Source: Kitasatospora kifunensis
GTDB lineage: Bacteria > Actinomycetota > Actinomycetes > Streptomycetales > Streptomycetaceae
Assembly (NCBI RefSeq): GCF_014203855.1
Contig: NZ_JACHJV010000002.1
Location: 682,001-746,000, forward strand
DNA: 64,000 nucleotides
Reading direction: 5' to 3'
Positions 9,401 through 17,520 of the stretch are shown here, one piece after another. The position numbers were made by a program, and so were the translations under genes. Below the pieces are notes generated by a model. It saw nothing but the letters and a program-made list of their open reading frames with translations. It was not told the DNA's origin and did not search any database. Positions within the stretch are counted from its first letter, which is position 1, and each line of letters begins with the position of its first letter.

Positions 9401-10141
9401 ACCCACGAGGAGTGGAAGCAGGGCTTCTACGCCAAGGGCGACATCGACTTCTTCGGCAACAACTGGCGCTTCGAGGTCAACGTCAGCGACGACGGCCTGT
9501 ACGCCTACAGCAACATCGCCCAGCCGCTGAAACTGGCCGACGTCCTCACCTTCTCGGACGCGAGCGGGACCAAGGGCCCGCAGTACCTCCTCGACACCCG
9601 GGGCATCCGCACCGGGCACCTTCCGGCGAAGATCTTCTACCTCTCCGGCAAGCTCGCCCTCCTCGGCCTGTCGGGCTTGACGATCGAGGCGCAACTCGGC
9701 AACGAGGGGTTCGCCTTCACGATCGCAGCGGACCTGCTGGACATCCTCCACGGCGACCTGAGCTGCACGCTCGACAGGACCGGGCTGAAGGCCTCGGCCG
9801 ACGTCAAGCTGGGCTTCGACGTGAGGATTCCCCGGGGCGTGGTGCTCGGTGGCATCCCGATTCCCGCCGGAGATCTGGTCGGCATCCACGCACAGGGCGG
9901 CTTCGACCTCACCATCGACGGGAACGGCGTCGACCTGCACCTGACGATGAGCTGCGACGCCTACCTGCTCGACGTGCGCCTGGTGCAGTTCGACTTCGCC
10001 CAGCAGTTCACGATCGGCAAGTGGGGCGACATCGTCTCCTGGCTCCAGAACAACCCCGAGAAACTCTTCGAGTCCCTGGGCGAGGGCATCTGGGACGCGC
10101 TCAAGGACTGCGCCACGACGACGGCCGCGCAGCTCACCTGA
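6428..10141 (+). CDS. Very large hypothetical protein (1237 aa), cluster end
   Basis: The ATG at 6428, seven bases after the previous stop, is the natural start; the open frame runs further upstream inside the preceding gene. The protein is made of repeated beta modules of 100-150 residues with the style TITGLGL-x-GIEFGL or GVGATLTVTNP, with a Gly-rich hinge near residues 475-500. The C-terminal third is aromatic-rich (FDVHYFYLQIGYGTGTGFTLGAGG, FYAKGDIDFFGNNWRFEVNVS) and ends in helices (GDIVSWLQNNPEKLFESLGEGIWDALKD). There is no signal peptide. Size and repeat build suggest a scaffold or a hydrophobe-binding surface rather than an enzyme. No family is recognised. Confidence 0.65.
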   Translation: MTIEELRALITRHTKDATLTLPAADLGTGPAAALVGGWLDGTLTVTDLRREDHADSVVVHGTLTITGLGLSDQQVDGIEFGLDPVDHGPTLYLPLTLPADWTFATSFPATEGSDLAALAFPAPPALLLTSAARPARDGYSALDPGLTFHAAQVTDPQQLGSLAALLRPRPGTLTLTGPVLRRPAKGPGDEARTDIALRSTPQPDAAFSASFTLWAGSREDGANGSAVGYGLRLAADLVLGKAVGATISAPLPSGGAALTLSADRLPERLTTGDLAAWNGTGAAVHQLVDQEGFALGDFVRLTGITAAIDPAAFAKGGLAAALAQVSATVETMPGTTWPILGDDLALTGVGATLTVTNPLQPSRAAKVTGHGDFTVAGNVSLHATAEIPPGTFRLSLDESTPAELRDVLQHFLPHADLTGVPDLTLKKFSGTATPKKGAYEVDASVSSDWHIDVGAARVTLTEAGLELAREGGEGSKGAGVVRRPGGAGGAAVPGNGGSRTTGTLSAKAELGPATGGNGSVVKFSAKWTIPGAFELDGTFPDLDLTALLKSLACQAEVPLPEGLPQVSLLQPAVTLRLGSALSGQSAAGKSYELAVSTTAAFDAAQLTFFGKAARTAEGGTLFAAAFWQQDWVWSPGKVSTWAPVLGFLDDISFVQSGLAVSSADGVAVDAGTEAPDTLPATLDKGLTFFTELGLTGPLAPLRVLFEDANGIRLTARLTTPVQESEFTASIAEQKTREGFGGLTLAFRPAQREVSLQTSWNFSVPAVGSAPATLLQFVAGGALKGTEFHLFLVLKPAGSAAQAVPAGRPAPHQLAYALRSSGHTLLTADPVPGADGGLVHEARPHRDSASRSADSLLRNTASRLAGLADPPPDADRPTWQNAFGVEGFDVHYFYLQIGYGTGTGFTLGAGGSVVIGEATLDLDIEGGFEPEPFVTVFRFDLGTVHQGAGISIWDLLAVLTTPPSWLAFLKQIVLHELAICVVTAPGGWTNPVTHEEWKQGFYAKGDIDFFGNNWRFEVNVSDDGLYAYSNIAQPLKLADVLTFSDASGTKGPQYLLDTRGIRTGHLPAKIFYLSGKLALLGLSGLTIEAQLGNEGFAFTIAADLLDILHGDLSCTLDRTGLKASADVKLGFDVRIPRGVVLGGIPIPAGDLVGIHAQGGFDLTIDGNGVDLHLTMSCDAYLLDVRLVQFDFAQQFTIGKWGDIVSWLQNNPEKLFESLGEGIWDALKDCATTTAAQLT

Positions 10142-10285
10142 CACGTCCTGCCGCACACCCTGGGCTCCGCCCGCTGCCCCGACGGCATGGCCGCCCAACC
10201 CCTGCGCGAACCCGCGCGGAACAGCACTAGCATGAAAGGCACGGCTTCATCTCCAGGCCCGCGCCGCAGCGGCAGGGAGGCCTCC

Positions 10286-12121
10286 ATGGCGTTCGACACG
10301 ACTGGTTTCGAGCAGGCGGGCGGCCGCCGCTACATGCCGATCTCCGAACACGGCCTGATCGGCGATCTTCGTACGACCGCCCTGGTCGGCACGGACGGCA
10401 CCATCGACTGGTACTGCTGCCCGCGCTTCGACGCGCCCAGCGTGTTCGGGTCCATCCTGGACGCCGACCGGGGCGGGTCGTTCGAGTTGGCCGCCGAGGT
10501 CCCGACCCGCACCCGGCAGTTCTACTTCCCAGACACGAACGTGCTGATCACGCGGTTCTTCGCCGCGGACGGGGTGGCGGAGATCCAGGACTTCATGCCC
10601 GTGGTCGACGAGTCGACCGAGGCGGCCCGGCACCGGCTGATCCGACGGGTGGTCTGCGTCCGCGGAGCCCTCCCGTTCAGGGCGCGGATCGCCCCGCGCT
10701 TCGGTTACGGCGCAGAAGCGCACACCGTGCACCTCGAAGGCCACCAGGCGGTGTTCCGCTCCGCGTCACTGACGCTCGCGCTGACCGCCACCGCACCCAT
10801 GGAGAGCGACGGCCTGGACGTGTGGTCGCACTTCAAGCTCCTCGAGGGCGAGTCCGTCGTGTTCGCCCTCGACCATCTCGGCGACGACGTCCCGACCCGG
10901 TCGTGCCCGCGTGCCGAGGCACAGGAGCAGTTCGAGGCGACCGTGCGGTTCTGGCGCCGCTGGCTGGCCGGTTCGCGCTACCACGGGCGGTGGCGGGAGA
11001 TGGTGCACCGCTCCGCGCTGGTGCTGAAGCTGCTCACCTACGCGCCGACCGGTGCGATCGTCGCCGCACCGACCACCAGCCTGCCCGAGCAGATCGGCGG
11101 CGAGCGCAACTGGGACTACCGGTACGTGTGGGTCCGCGACGCGGCCTTCTGCGTCTACGCCTTGCTGCGCCTGGGGTTCACCTCGGAGGCCGAGGCGTTC
11201 ATGGGCTTCCTCTGCGACCGCGGCATCATGGGCGGCACCGGCCCCACCGGCCCGTTGCAGATCATGTACGGCATCGACGGGCGAAGCGAGTTGCCCGAGT
11301 ACGAGCTGCCGCACCTGGAGGGCTACCTCGGCTCCGCGCCGGTGCGGGTCGGCAACGCGGCCACCGGCCAGCTCCAGTTGGACATCTACGGAGCCCTGAT
11401 CGACTCGGTCTACCTGTACGACAAGTGGGGGCAGCCGATCAGCAGCGCCCGCTGGGACGAGGTCGGCGCGATGGCGGACTGGCTCTGCGAGCACTGGGAC
11501 CAGCCCGACGAGGGAATCTGGGAGACCCGCTCGGGCCGCCGGGACTTCGTGTACTCGCGGCTGATGTGCTGGGTGGCGCTGGAGCGGGCGATGCGGATGG
11601 CGAACCGCCGCGGCCTGCCGGCCGACCTGACCCGCTGGCGGGAGTCCCGTGACGCGATCTACCGGCAGATCATGCAGCGCGGCTGGTCGACCGAGCGGGG
11701 CGCGTTCGTCCAGTCCCTGGACGACGGTGAGTTGGACGCCTCGCTGCTGATGATGCCGATGGCCAAGTTCATCTCGCCCACCGACCCCAAGTGGCTCTCC
11801 ACCCTGGACGCGCTCACCAAGGACCTGGTCTCCGACTCGCTGGTCTACCGCTACGACCCGACCGCCAGCCCGGACGGCCTACGCGGCCCCGAGGGCACCT
11901 TCTCGATCTGCTCCTTCTGGTACGTCGAGGCACTGGCCCGCGCAGGCCGGCTGGAGGAGGCCCGGCTCGCTTTCGAGAAGATGCTCACCTACGCCAACCA
12001 CCTCGGCCTGTTCGCCGAGGAGATCGGCCCGACCGGCGAACAACTGGGCAACTTCCCCCAGGCGTTCACCCACCTCTCGCTGATCAGCGCCGCCTTCAAC
12101 CTGGACCGCGCGCTGGGCTGA
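10286..12121 (+). CDS. Glycoside hydrolase family 15 protein (glucoamylase/trehalase-like)
   Basis: The 611-residue reading from ATG 10286 has GGGAGG just upstream and opens with the usual N-terminus PISEHGLIGDLRTTALVG-x-DGTIDWYCCPRFDAP. The (alpha/alpha)6 catalytic domain follows with GGERNWDYRYVWVRDAAF, the ELPHLEGYLGSAPVRVGNAA substrate-loop block, and GPTGEQLGNFPQAFTHLSL near the C-terminus. Family members cleave alpha-glucosidic bonds; actinobacterial homologues of this layout include trehalases and glucoamylases, and the substrate cannot be told from sequence. There is no signal peptide, so it is intracellular. It stands alone, with a hairpin terminator 15 bases after its stop. Confidence 0.9.
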   Translation: MAFDTTGFEQAGGRRYMPISEHGLIGDLRTTALVGTDGTIDWYCCPRFDAPSVFGSILDADRGGSFELAAEVPTRTRQFYFPDTNVLITRFFAADGVAEIQDFMPVVDESTEAARHRLIRRVVCVRGALPFRARIAPRFGYGAEAHTVHLEGHQAVFRSASLTLALTATAPMESDGLDVWSHFKLLEGESVVFALDHLGDDVPTRSCPRAEAQEQFEATVRFWRRWLAGSRYHGRWREMVHRSALVLKLLTYAPTGAIVAAPTTSLPEQIGGERNWDYRYVWVRDAAFCVYALLRLGFTSEAEAFMGFLCDRGIMGGTGPTGPLQIMYGIDGRSELPEYELPHLEGYLGSAPVRVGNAATGQLQLDIYGALIDSVYLYDKWGQPISSARWDEVGAMADWLCEHWDQPDEGIWETRSGRRDFVYSRLMCWVALERAMRMANRRGLPADLTRWRESRDAIYRQIMQRGWSTERGAFVQSLDDGELDASLLMMPMAKFISPTDPKWLSTLDALTKDLVSDSLVYRYDPTASPDGLRGPEGTFSICSFWYVEALARAGRLEEARLAFEKMLTYANHLGLFAEEIGPTGEQLGNFPQAFTHLSLISAAFNLDRALG

Positions 12122-12135
12122 CACGCCATTCCCCT

Positions 12136-12154
12136 GCGCGCCTCCCCGGCGCGC
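12136..12154 (+). terminator. Hairpin terminator after GH15 gene
   Basis: GCGCGCC (12136-12142) pairs perfectly with GGCGCGC (12148-12154) around a five-base loop, 15 bases after the GH15 stop. There is no U-run, as is common in actinomycetes. The remaining gap to 12396 shows no gene. Confidence 0.5.
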
Positions 12155-12396
12155 GGAATCGTCACCGCGCCGGTCCGCGCCGTGGGTGCTGAGCCGCCGT
12201 CAGCCTCGCCGGGCACCCTCGGGTCCGACGCCGGCCGTGGCGCACCGGCCCGCGTCCTCGCAAACCGGCGCGCTGGGGCGCGGGTCGGCAGGTCGGCGCG
12301 ACCACGCTCCCCTTGGCCCGGCCCACGCCCCTGCCCAAAGCTCTCTGTGTGCGGCCGTTTTCCGGCCCGCGTCCACCGTTCTTCCGGGAGGAATCC

Positions 12397-13002
12397 GTGC
12401 AGTTCTCGCGTGCCCGCGTCGCCGTCACCATCACCGTCACCGCGCTCCTGTTCACCGGCGCTACCGCGTTCGCCTCGCCCTCGGACGCCGCCACCCGTGC
12501 GCTGAGCCGTTTCGACGACGGCAGTTTCGAGTACCAGAAGGCCCCCGCGAACAGCTTCAGCGAGCTGGGCACCGGGCAGGGCATCGGTCCGTGGCAGGTC
12601 ACCAGCGGCACGGTCGACCTGATCGGCGCGGGCTTCTGGCAGGCGGCGGAGGGGGACCAGTCAGTCGACCTCAACGGGTCCGGACCGGGCACCATCGCCC
12701 AGTCCTTCACCACCACTGCCGGCACCGCCTACCGCGTGAGTTACGACCTCGCCGGAAACCCGCAGCTCGGACCGAGCGTCAAGACCGGCAAGGCGCTCAT
12801 CGACGGCCAGGACTTCCAGGACTTCTCCTTCGACATCACCGGCAAGTCGAGCACCGACATGGGCTACGTCGGCCGCGCGTTCACCTTCGTCGCCACCGGT
12901 TCCTCGACCACGCTCGCCTTCACCGCCACCAGCCCCGGCGCGGCGGGGCCGGTACTGGACAACGTCCAGGTCCAGGCGTGCAACGCGTGCCCGAGCTGCT
13001 GA
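12397..13002 (+). CDS. Secreted choice-of-anchor / DUF642-like protein
   Basis: The GTG at 12397 follows GGGAGGAATCC. The 201-residue product has a Sec signal peptide (VAVTITVTALLFTGATAFASPSDAA), probably cleaved near residue 25-32. The mature part begins FDDGSFEYQKAP and contains GIGPWQVTSGTVDLIGAGFWQAAEGDQSVDLNG and DNVQVQAC. These are hallmarks of the DUF642 / choice-of-anchor C galactose-binding-like jelly roll, which binds polysaccharide in plant and bacterial members. It ends in a small Cys cluster (CNACPSC). No enzyme motif is present. It stands alone with a strong hairpin downstream, so it is probably monocistronic. Confidence 0.75.
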   Translation: MQFSRARVAVTITVTALLFTGATAFASPSDAATRALSRFDDGSFEYQKAPANSFSELGTGQGIGPWQVTSGTVDLIGAGFWQAAEGDQSVDLNGSGPGTIAQSFTTTAGTAYRVSYDLAGNPQLGPSVKTGKALIDGQDFQDFSFDITGKSSTDMGYVGRAFTFVATGSSTTLAFTATSPGAAGPVLDNVQVQACNACPSC

Positions 13003-13016
13003 ATCCGTAGGCGTCG

Positions 13017-13044
13017 CCCGGACCCGCGTCCAGCGCGGTCCGGG
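13017..13044 (+). terminator. Hairpin terminator after the choice-of-anchor gene
   Basis: CCCGGACC-C-GCG (13017-13028, one bulged C) pairs with CGCGGTCCGGG (13034-13044) around a five-base loop, 15 bases after the stop codon. It is directly followed by three copies of a GTGATC-containing 9-mer (13044-13070). Confidence 0.5.
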
Positions 13045-13202
13045 TGATCTGCGTGATCTGGGTGATCCGCGTGCCCAGCGGCTCGGCGGACCACCGGCAG
13101 GCGGCTCTCCGGCGGGATGATGGTTCCCGATGGCGTTCGACCGGGCAGAGACGGCTGGGTGACCAGGAGCCCGCCGCGCCCGGCGGTGTGGAGGTGTGGG
13201 CC

Positions 13203-14114
13203 ATGGGAGAAGCGCTGGTTCTCGTCACGGGTGCCGCCGGCAGCGTCGGGGCGGTGGGTCGCTCGGTCGTTCAGGACCTCAGGGCCCGGGGCCTGCCGGT
13301 GCGGGCCCTGGTGCGGCGCGAGGACGAACGCGCCGCGGCCCTGCGTGCGATGGGCGCGGAGGTGGTGTCCGGGGACCTGACCCGTCCCGCGGACGTCGTC
13401 CGCGCGCTGGCGGGCTGCGGGCGGGTGTACTTCGGCATGGGCGTGTCGTCCCAGTACCTGGAGGCGGCGCTGGTCACGGCGGTGGCGGCGCGCGCTGGCC
13501 AGGGTCTGGAGGCGTTCGTCAACATGTCCCAGATGACCGTCTCCCAGATGACGCCGACCAGCACGGACGAGTCGACGCAGCAGCGCCAGCACTGGCTCAC
13601 CGAGCAGGCGCTCAACTGGTCGGGCCTGCCGGTGGTGCACGTGCGCCCGACCGTGTTCCTGGAGAACCCGCTGTTCCGGCTGGCTTTCGCGGGTGTCGCC
13701 CGGACCGGGTCCCTCCGGTTGCCGTTCGGCACCGGGCGCACCTCGCCGATCGCCGTGCGGGACGTCGCCGCGGTGGTCGCGCAGATCCTGGCCGACCCCG
13801 CGCCGCACATCGGCCGCGTCCACGAACTGACCGGACCGGTCTCCCAGGACCTGACGGCGGTGGCGGCCGAGCTGAGCACGGCCCTGAACCGGCCGGTCGG
13901 TTACGACGACCCGCCCTACGAGCAGTGGCTGGAGACCGACCTGCGCCCGCTCGGACTGCCGGACCACGTCTTCGAGCACCTGGCGACGATGGCGCGCCTG
14001 CACGCGCGCAACCGCTACGACCGCAGCACCCGTGCGGTGGAGCAGATCACCGGTCGACCGGCTTGCGGCGTCCGCGAGTACGCCCAGACCCATCCTGAGC
14101 TGTTCACCGCGTGA
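13203..14114 (+). CDS. NAD(P)-binding NmrA-like reductase
   Basis: ATG 13203 has a GGAGG site eight bases upstream. The 303-residue product starts with a beta strand and the dinucleotide-binding loop TGAAGSVG (9-16), then LPVRALVRREDERAAALRAMGAEVVSGDLTRP, the NmrA/atypical short-chain reductase signature. A classical YxxxK active site is not evident. A conserved block RPTVFLENPLF and a C-terminal half with the motif YDDPPYEQWLE follow. Such proteins reduce small carbonyls or quinones, or only sense NADP redox state; substrate unknown. The gene converges with the peptidase gene on the other strand, leaving 26 bases between stops. Confidence 0.8.
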   Translation: MGEALVLVTGAAGSVGAVGRSVVQDLRARGLPVRALVRREDERAAALRAMGAEVVSGDLTRPADVVRALAGCGRVYFGMGVSSQYLEAALVTAVAARAGQGLEAFVNMSQMTVSQMTPTSTDESTQQRQHWLTEQALNWSGLPVVHVRPTVFLENPLFRLAFAGVARTGSLRLPFGTGRTSPIAVRDVAAVVAQILADPAPHIGRVHELTGPVSQDLTAVAAELSTALNRPVGYDDPPYEQWLETDLRPLGLPDHVFEHLATMARLHARNRYDRSTRAVEQITGRPACGVREYAQTHPELFTA

Positions 14115-14140
14115 CGCCGCCCCCCAATTGCCGGTCGGTC

Positions 14141-15502
14141 TTAGTTGGCGAGGGCGCCGATCGGGTCCCAGGCGGGCAGGACGATCGGTGGCTGGTCGAG
14201 GGCGGCGGCCAGCTCCGGTGGCAGTGCGGAGCGGCGGACCGCGATCTCGAAGACGTGCTCACCGAACCACGAATCGTTCATGGTCCAGAAGCCCTTGTCG
14301 GCCTTCTCCTCGCCCCAGCTGTTCTCCACCCGCCAGCGGCGCGGGCTGCCGTCCAGCACGTCGACGCCGGTGAACAGCATCGCGTGGGTCATGCTCGTCT
14401 GGTGGTGAAGTAGCCGAGCGGCCTTGTCCATGGTGAAGGCGGTGTCGTAGACGGCCGCGTAGTCGAAGAGGGCGGCGTCCCAGACACCGGCGTCCGCGCG
14501 CATCATCTTCTGCACGTCGCAGCCGAACCACACCGGCTCGCCGCCGACGATCGCCTCCATGGCCAGCCGCTTCAGCAGCTCCATCCGCACGTTGAGGTAG
14601 ACCACCGGCGGGGCGTCCACGACATTGCCCAGGTACTCCACGGTGAGGGTGCGGCCCACCGGGCTCGACTCGCGCGGGTCGTGCACCAGGCAGACGTACT
14701 CGTCCAGCGGGAGCTGTACGTACGAGGCGGCGAATTCCGCCGGAGTGAGCCAGCCGTCGCGGTGGAACTCCTTGTCCTGGTCCTCCCACTGCCACAGGAA
14801 ACGCTGCGGCGGTGTGCCGAGGTGGATGCTGATCACCCGGTGCACGACCGCCAGTATCTCCCGCTTGGTCTTGCGCTGCGCCTCGGCTCCCTCGCCGGCC
14901 TGCCCGCGCAGGTCGCGGGCGCCCTGGCGGAGCAGGGCCGCCAGCGCGCGGTTCATCGCCCGGGTCGCCGAGGAGCTGTCGGTCTCCGGCATGGCCGACT
15001 TGGGCACCAGGCCGTGCTTGGCGACCAGCGCTGCGAACATGTTCCACTGGCCCCCGTCGCTGATCGGGCTCGCCAGCAGGTGCGCCACCGTGCGGTCGTC
15101 CAGATCCCGGTCCGCGGTCTCGATGACCGCCTCGAGGAAGTGGTTCGCCCGCTCGAACTTGTCCCACCACAGCAGGTGGTTCTGGGAGAACTCGAAGTCC
15201 TTCACGCCCAACTTCCGTGCGGCCCCGACCCGCAGCAGGTTGAGCCCGGCGAACATCCAGCAACGGCCGCTCTGCTTCTGGTTGGTGGCCTTCCAGTCGT
15301 CCAGGTGGTGGGAGACCGAGTGGTCGATGCCGGTGAGGACCCGCCGGTCCAGGGCGACATCGTCCACCGGCGTCCGGGTGACGGCGTTCTGCATCAGCCG
15401 GTTCGCCGGACGGGCGGCGAACTCCTCTTCGAACGCGTGGAGCTGATTGGGCGTCAAGCTGCGGTCCATGGCCTGGTGGGAGCGATCGTCTCCGAAGGTC
15501 AC
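14141..15502 (-). CDS. pepC: C1B-family aminopeptidase (bleomycin hydrolase-like)
   Basis: A 453-residue cytosolic cysteine peptidase of the PepC/BlmH family, which trims peptides from the N-terminus and can inactivate bleomycin by amide hydrolysis. The Cys-His-Asn triad is complete: C81 in QSGRCWMFAGLN, His in TSMTHAMLFTGV, Asn in RVENSWGEE. FSQNHLLWWDKFERAN and PVWFGCDVQKMM are further family blocks. The GTG at 15502 is chosen because GGAGGA lies eight bases upstream; an ATG 11 codons further in is the alternative. The C-terminus ends PAWDPIGALAN, longer than the self-processing tail of the yeast enzyme. It is divergent from the antiporter gene. Confidence 0.88.
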   Translation of the reverse strand: MTFGDDRSHQAMDRSLTPNQLHAFEEEFAARPANRLMQNAVTRTPVDDVALDRRVLTGIDHSVSHHLDDWKATNQKQSGRCWMFAGLNLLRVGAARKLGVKDFEFSQNHLLWWDKFERANHFLEAVIETADRDLDDRTVAHLLASPISDGGQWNMFAALVAKHGLVPKSAMPETDSSSATRAMNRALAALLRQGARDLRGQAGEGAEAQRKTKREILAVVHRVISIHLGTPPQRFLWQWEDQDKEFHRDGWLTPAEFAASYVQLPLDEYVCLVHDPRESSPVGRTLTVEYLGNVVDAPPVVYLNVRMELLKRLAMEAIVGGEPVWFGCDVQKMMRADAGVWDAALFDYAAVYDTAFTMDKAARLLHHQTSMTHAMLFTGVDVLDGSPRRWRVENSWGEEKADKGFWTMNDSWFGEHVFEIAVRRSALPPELAAALDQPPIVLPAWDPIGALAN

Positions 15503-15766
15503 AGCAGTCTTCCTCCAGTTCCCGGTGGTTCGTGAGAGGAGTGCGCCCTTCACCGTTGCACGACCGTTCAGCCGGAGTCAACGGGGTCAACGGGGTCAGC
15601 GGGCGGCTTCGGCCAGGGGAGTTGATCTTGTGCTGAGCGTGGTCTCGTGGGCGAGGGGTCCGGGCTCGCGCCCGCGCGGCGGCTGCATCACCGCCCGAGG
15701 TCGGTTACGTTGATAAAGCACCTGGTCAGATGGGGGTAACAAGCCGCAACCCACCGGGGACACTCC

Positions 15767-17353
15767 ATGACCGGCCTGATCGTCATCCTGCTGCTCGTGG
15801 TCCTGGCCACAGCGGTGGCGACCGGTGCCCGGCGCTGGAGCCTGCCCGCCCCCTCGCTCCTCGTCATCGCCGGTCTGGTCGTCGGGCTGATGCCCTGGGT
15901 TCCCGAGGTCCGCCTGCCGCCGCACGTGATCAACGTGCTGGTGCTGCCGCCACTGCTCTACGCCTCGGCCGGGGAAATCTCCGTGCGCGACCTGCGCAGT
16001 GTGTGGCGGCCCGTCACCGGCCTGGTCTTCGGCCTGGTCCTCGCCTCGGCCGTCGCCGTGGGGTACGTCGCCCGGGCGATCACCCCGCTCAACGCCGCGA
16101 CCGCGCTCATCCTCGGCTCCGTCCTGGCCAGCACCGATCCGGTGGCCGTGACCGCACTCGGCCGGCGCCTGTCCCTGCCGCCGCGCGTGCAGGCCATGGT
16201 GCAGGCGGAGAGCCTGTTCAACGACGCCACGTCCCTGGTCCTGTACAAGGTCGCCGTGGCCGCCGCGGTTTCCAGCAGCGCCATCACCGTGTCCGGGACC
16301 GTCGAGCAGTTCCTGATCCTGGCCGGTGGCGGAGCCCTCATCGGCGCGGCGGTCGCCGCGGTGGTGGCCCTCATCCGCAGAAGGACCGAGGACCCCGTGC
16401 TGGAGACCGTCATCGCGTTGGTCACTCCGTACGCCTCGTACGTCATCGCGGAGCAGTCGCACACCTCCGGCGTGACCGCCGTCATCGTGTCCGGGGTCGT
16501 CCTCGGCAGTACCGGCCACAAGCTCAGCAACGCCCCTGTGCGCCTCCAGGTCCACGCCGTCTACGACACCGTGACGTTCCTGCTGGAGAGCGTCGTCTTC
16601 GCCCTCATCGGGCTCGAGCTCCCCTCCGCCGTCCGTCAGCTCGCGCACGACGAGCACGGCTGGCTGCTGTGGGTGCCGGTGATCGCCTGCACGGTGCTGA
16701 CGATCCGGCTGCTGTGGATCTTCCCGCTGTCCGCCCTGATCCACTACCGGCACAAGGAGGGCGACAGTCGCCTCTCCTGGCGCGTTCCGGCCGTCCTGTC
16801 CTGGGCAGGCACCCGGGGCGTCATGCCGCTGGCCGCCGCGCTCTCCATCCCCCTGGTCACCCACACGGGGGCGCCGCTGCCGCACCGGGCGCTCGTCCTC
16901 ACGCTCACCACCGGGACCATCGCGCTCACTGTCGTCTTCCAGGGTTTCACCCTCGCTCCGGTCGTCCGCCGTTCGGGTATCGCTCTGGAACCGGAGCACA
17001 CCGCCCGCGAGGAGGCCCGGACCCGCCGACACATTGCCCACACCGCTCTCGACGAGCTCAAGCAGCTCGGCGATCTGGATCAGCTCGCCGAGCTGGGTGC
17101 CGCCGCCGAGGCCGCACTGAAACAGGCCCGTCGCCAGCTGGAGGCGCGCATCGACCAGACCGAGGACGCCCACCACAACGACCCGGACGCCCGTCCTGCC
17201 GACGCCTACCGCGAGGTACGCCAGACACTCATCGCCATTGAGGCGGCCGAGCTCCAGCGCCTCTACGAAGCAAACAAGATCAGCAACGCCACCCGGCGCC
17301 GGATCCAGCACGAACTCGACCTCGAGGAAGCCAGCCTCCGTGCCCGCGACTGA
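15767..17353 (+). CDS. Na+/H+ antiporter, CPA1 (NhaP/NHE) family
   Basis: A 528-residue membrane protein with about twelve hydrophobic helices in the first 410 residues. Ion-binding motifs of CPA1 exchangers are visible: ASTDPVAVTALGRRL in helix 5 and VQAESLFNDATSLVLY in helix 6 (the ND pair), plus GTRGVMPLAAAL in helix 10. A cytosolic tail of roughly 110 residues follows, with a predicted coiled coil (EAALKQARRQLEARIDQ) and HELDLEEASLRARD at the end. It exchanges protons for Na+ or K+ across the plasma membrane and supports pH and salt tolerance. It is single, divergent from the peptidase gene. Confidence 0.9.
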   Translation: MTGLIVILLLVVLATAVATGARRWSLPAPSLLVIAGLVVGLMPWVPEVRLPPHVINVLVLPPLLYASAGEISVRDLRSVWRPVTGLVFGLVLASAVAVGYVARAITPLNAATALILGSVLASTDPVAVTALGRRLSLPPRVQAMVQAESLFNDATSLVLYKVAVAAAVSSSAITVSGTVEQFLILAGGGALIGAAVAAVVALIRRRTEDPVLETVIALVTPYASYVIAEQSHTSGVTAVIVSGVVLGSTGHKLSNAPVRLQVHAVYDTVTFLLESVVFALIGLELPSAVRQLAHDEHGWLLWVPVIACTVLTIRLLWIFPLSALIHYRHKEGDSRLSWRVPAVLSWAGTRGVMPLAAALSIPLVTHTGAPLPHRALVLTLTTGTIALTVVFQGFTLAPVVRRSGIALEPEHTAREEARTRRHIAHTALDELKQLGDLDQLAELGAAAEAALKQARRQLEARIDQTEDAHHNDPDARPADAYREVRQTLIAIEAAELQRLYEANKISNATRRRIQHELDLEEASLRARD

Positions 17354-17389
17354 CCACCGGGGGCCGGCGGCCCGGGTGCGGGAGGTGGT
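17353..17389 (+). terminator. Two-tier hairpin after the antiporter gene
   Basis: The outer stem ACCACC (17353-17358) pairs with GGTGGT (17384-17389), enclosing an inner CCGGG/CCCGG stem. It begins at the stop codon of the antiporter gene and fits a terminator. Confidence 0.4.
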
Positions 17390-17520
17390 GATCACTGTTC
17401 GGCCACCGCACGCTGGATGTGGGAACGGCGGCCGCAGGCAACGGACACGACGGCCCGCCCCCACGCCCTCGCGCGAAGACGACCCCGTGACAGCGCGGAC
17501 GAACCAGGACAAGGACGTCT

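Noticed and set aside
10187-10285. Upstream start for the GH15 gene at 10187
   Set aside because: The extra 33 residues are not family-like, and GGGAGG lies right before the ATG at 10286.
13044-13070. Three GTGATC-containing 9-bp repeats as possible iterons or regulator sites
   Set aside because: Only three imperfect copies right after a terminator, with no replication or regulator gene beside them; slippage explains them better.
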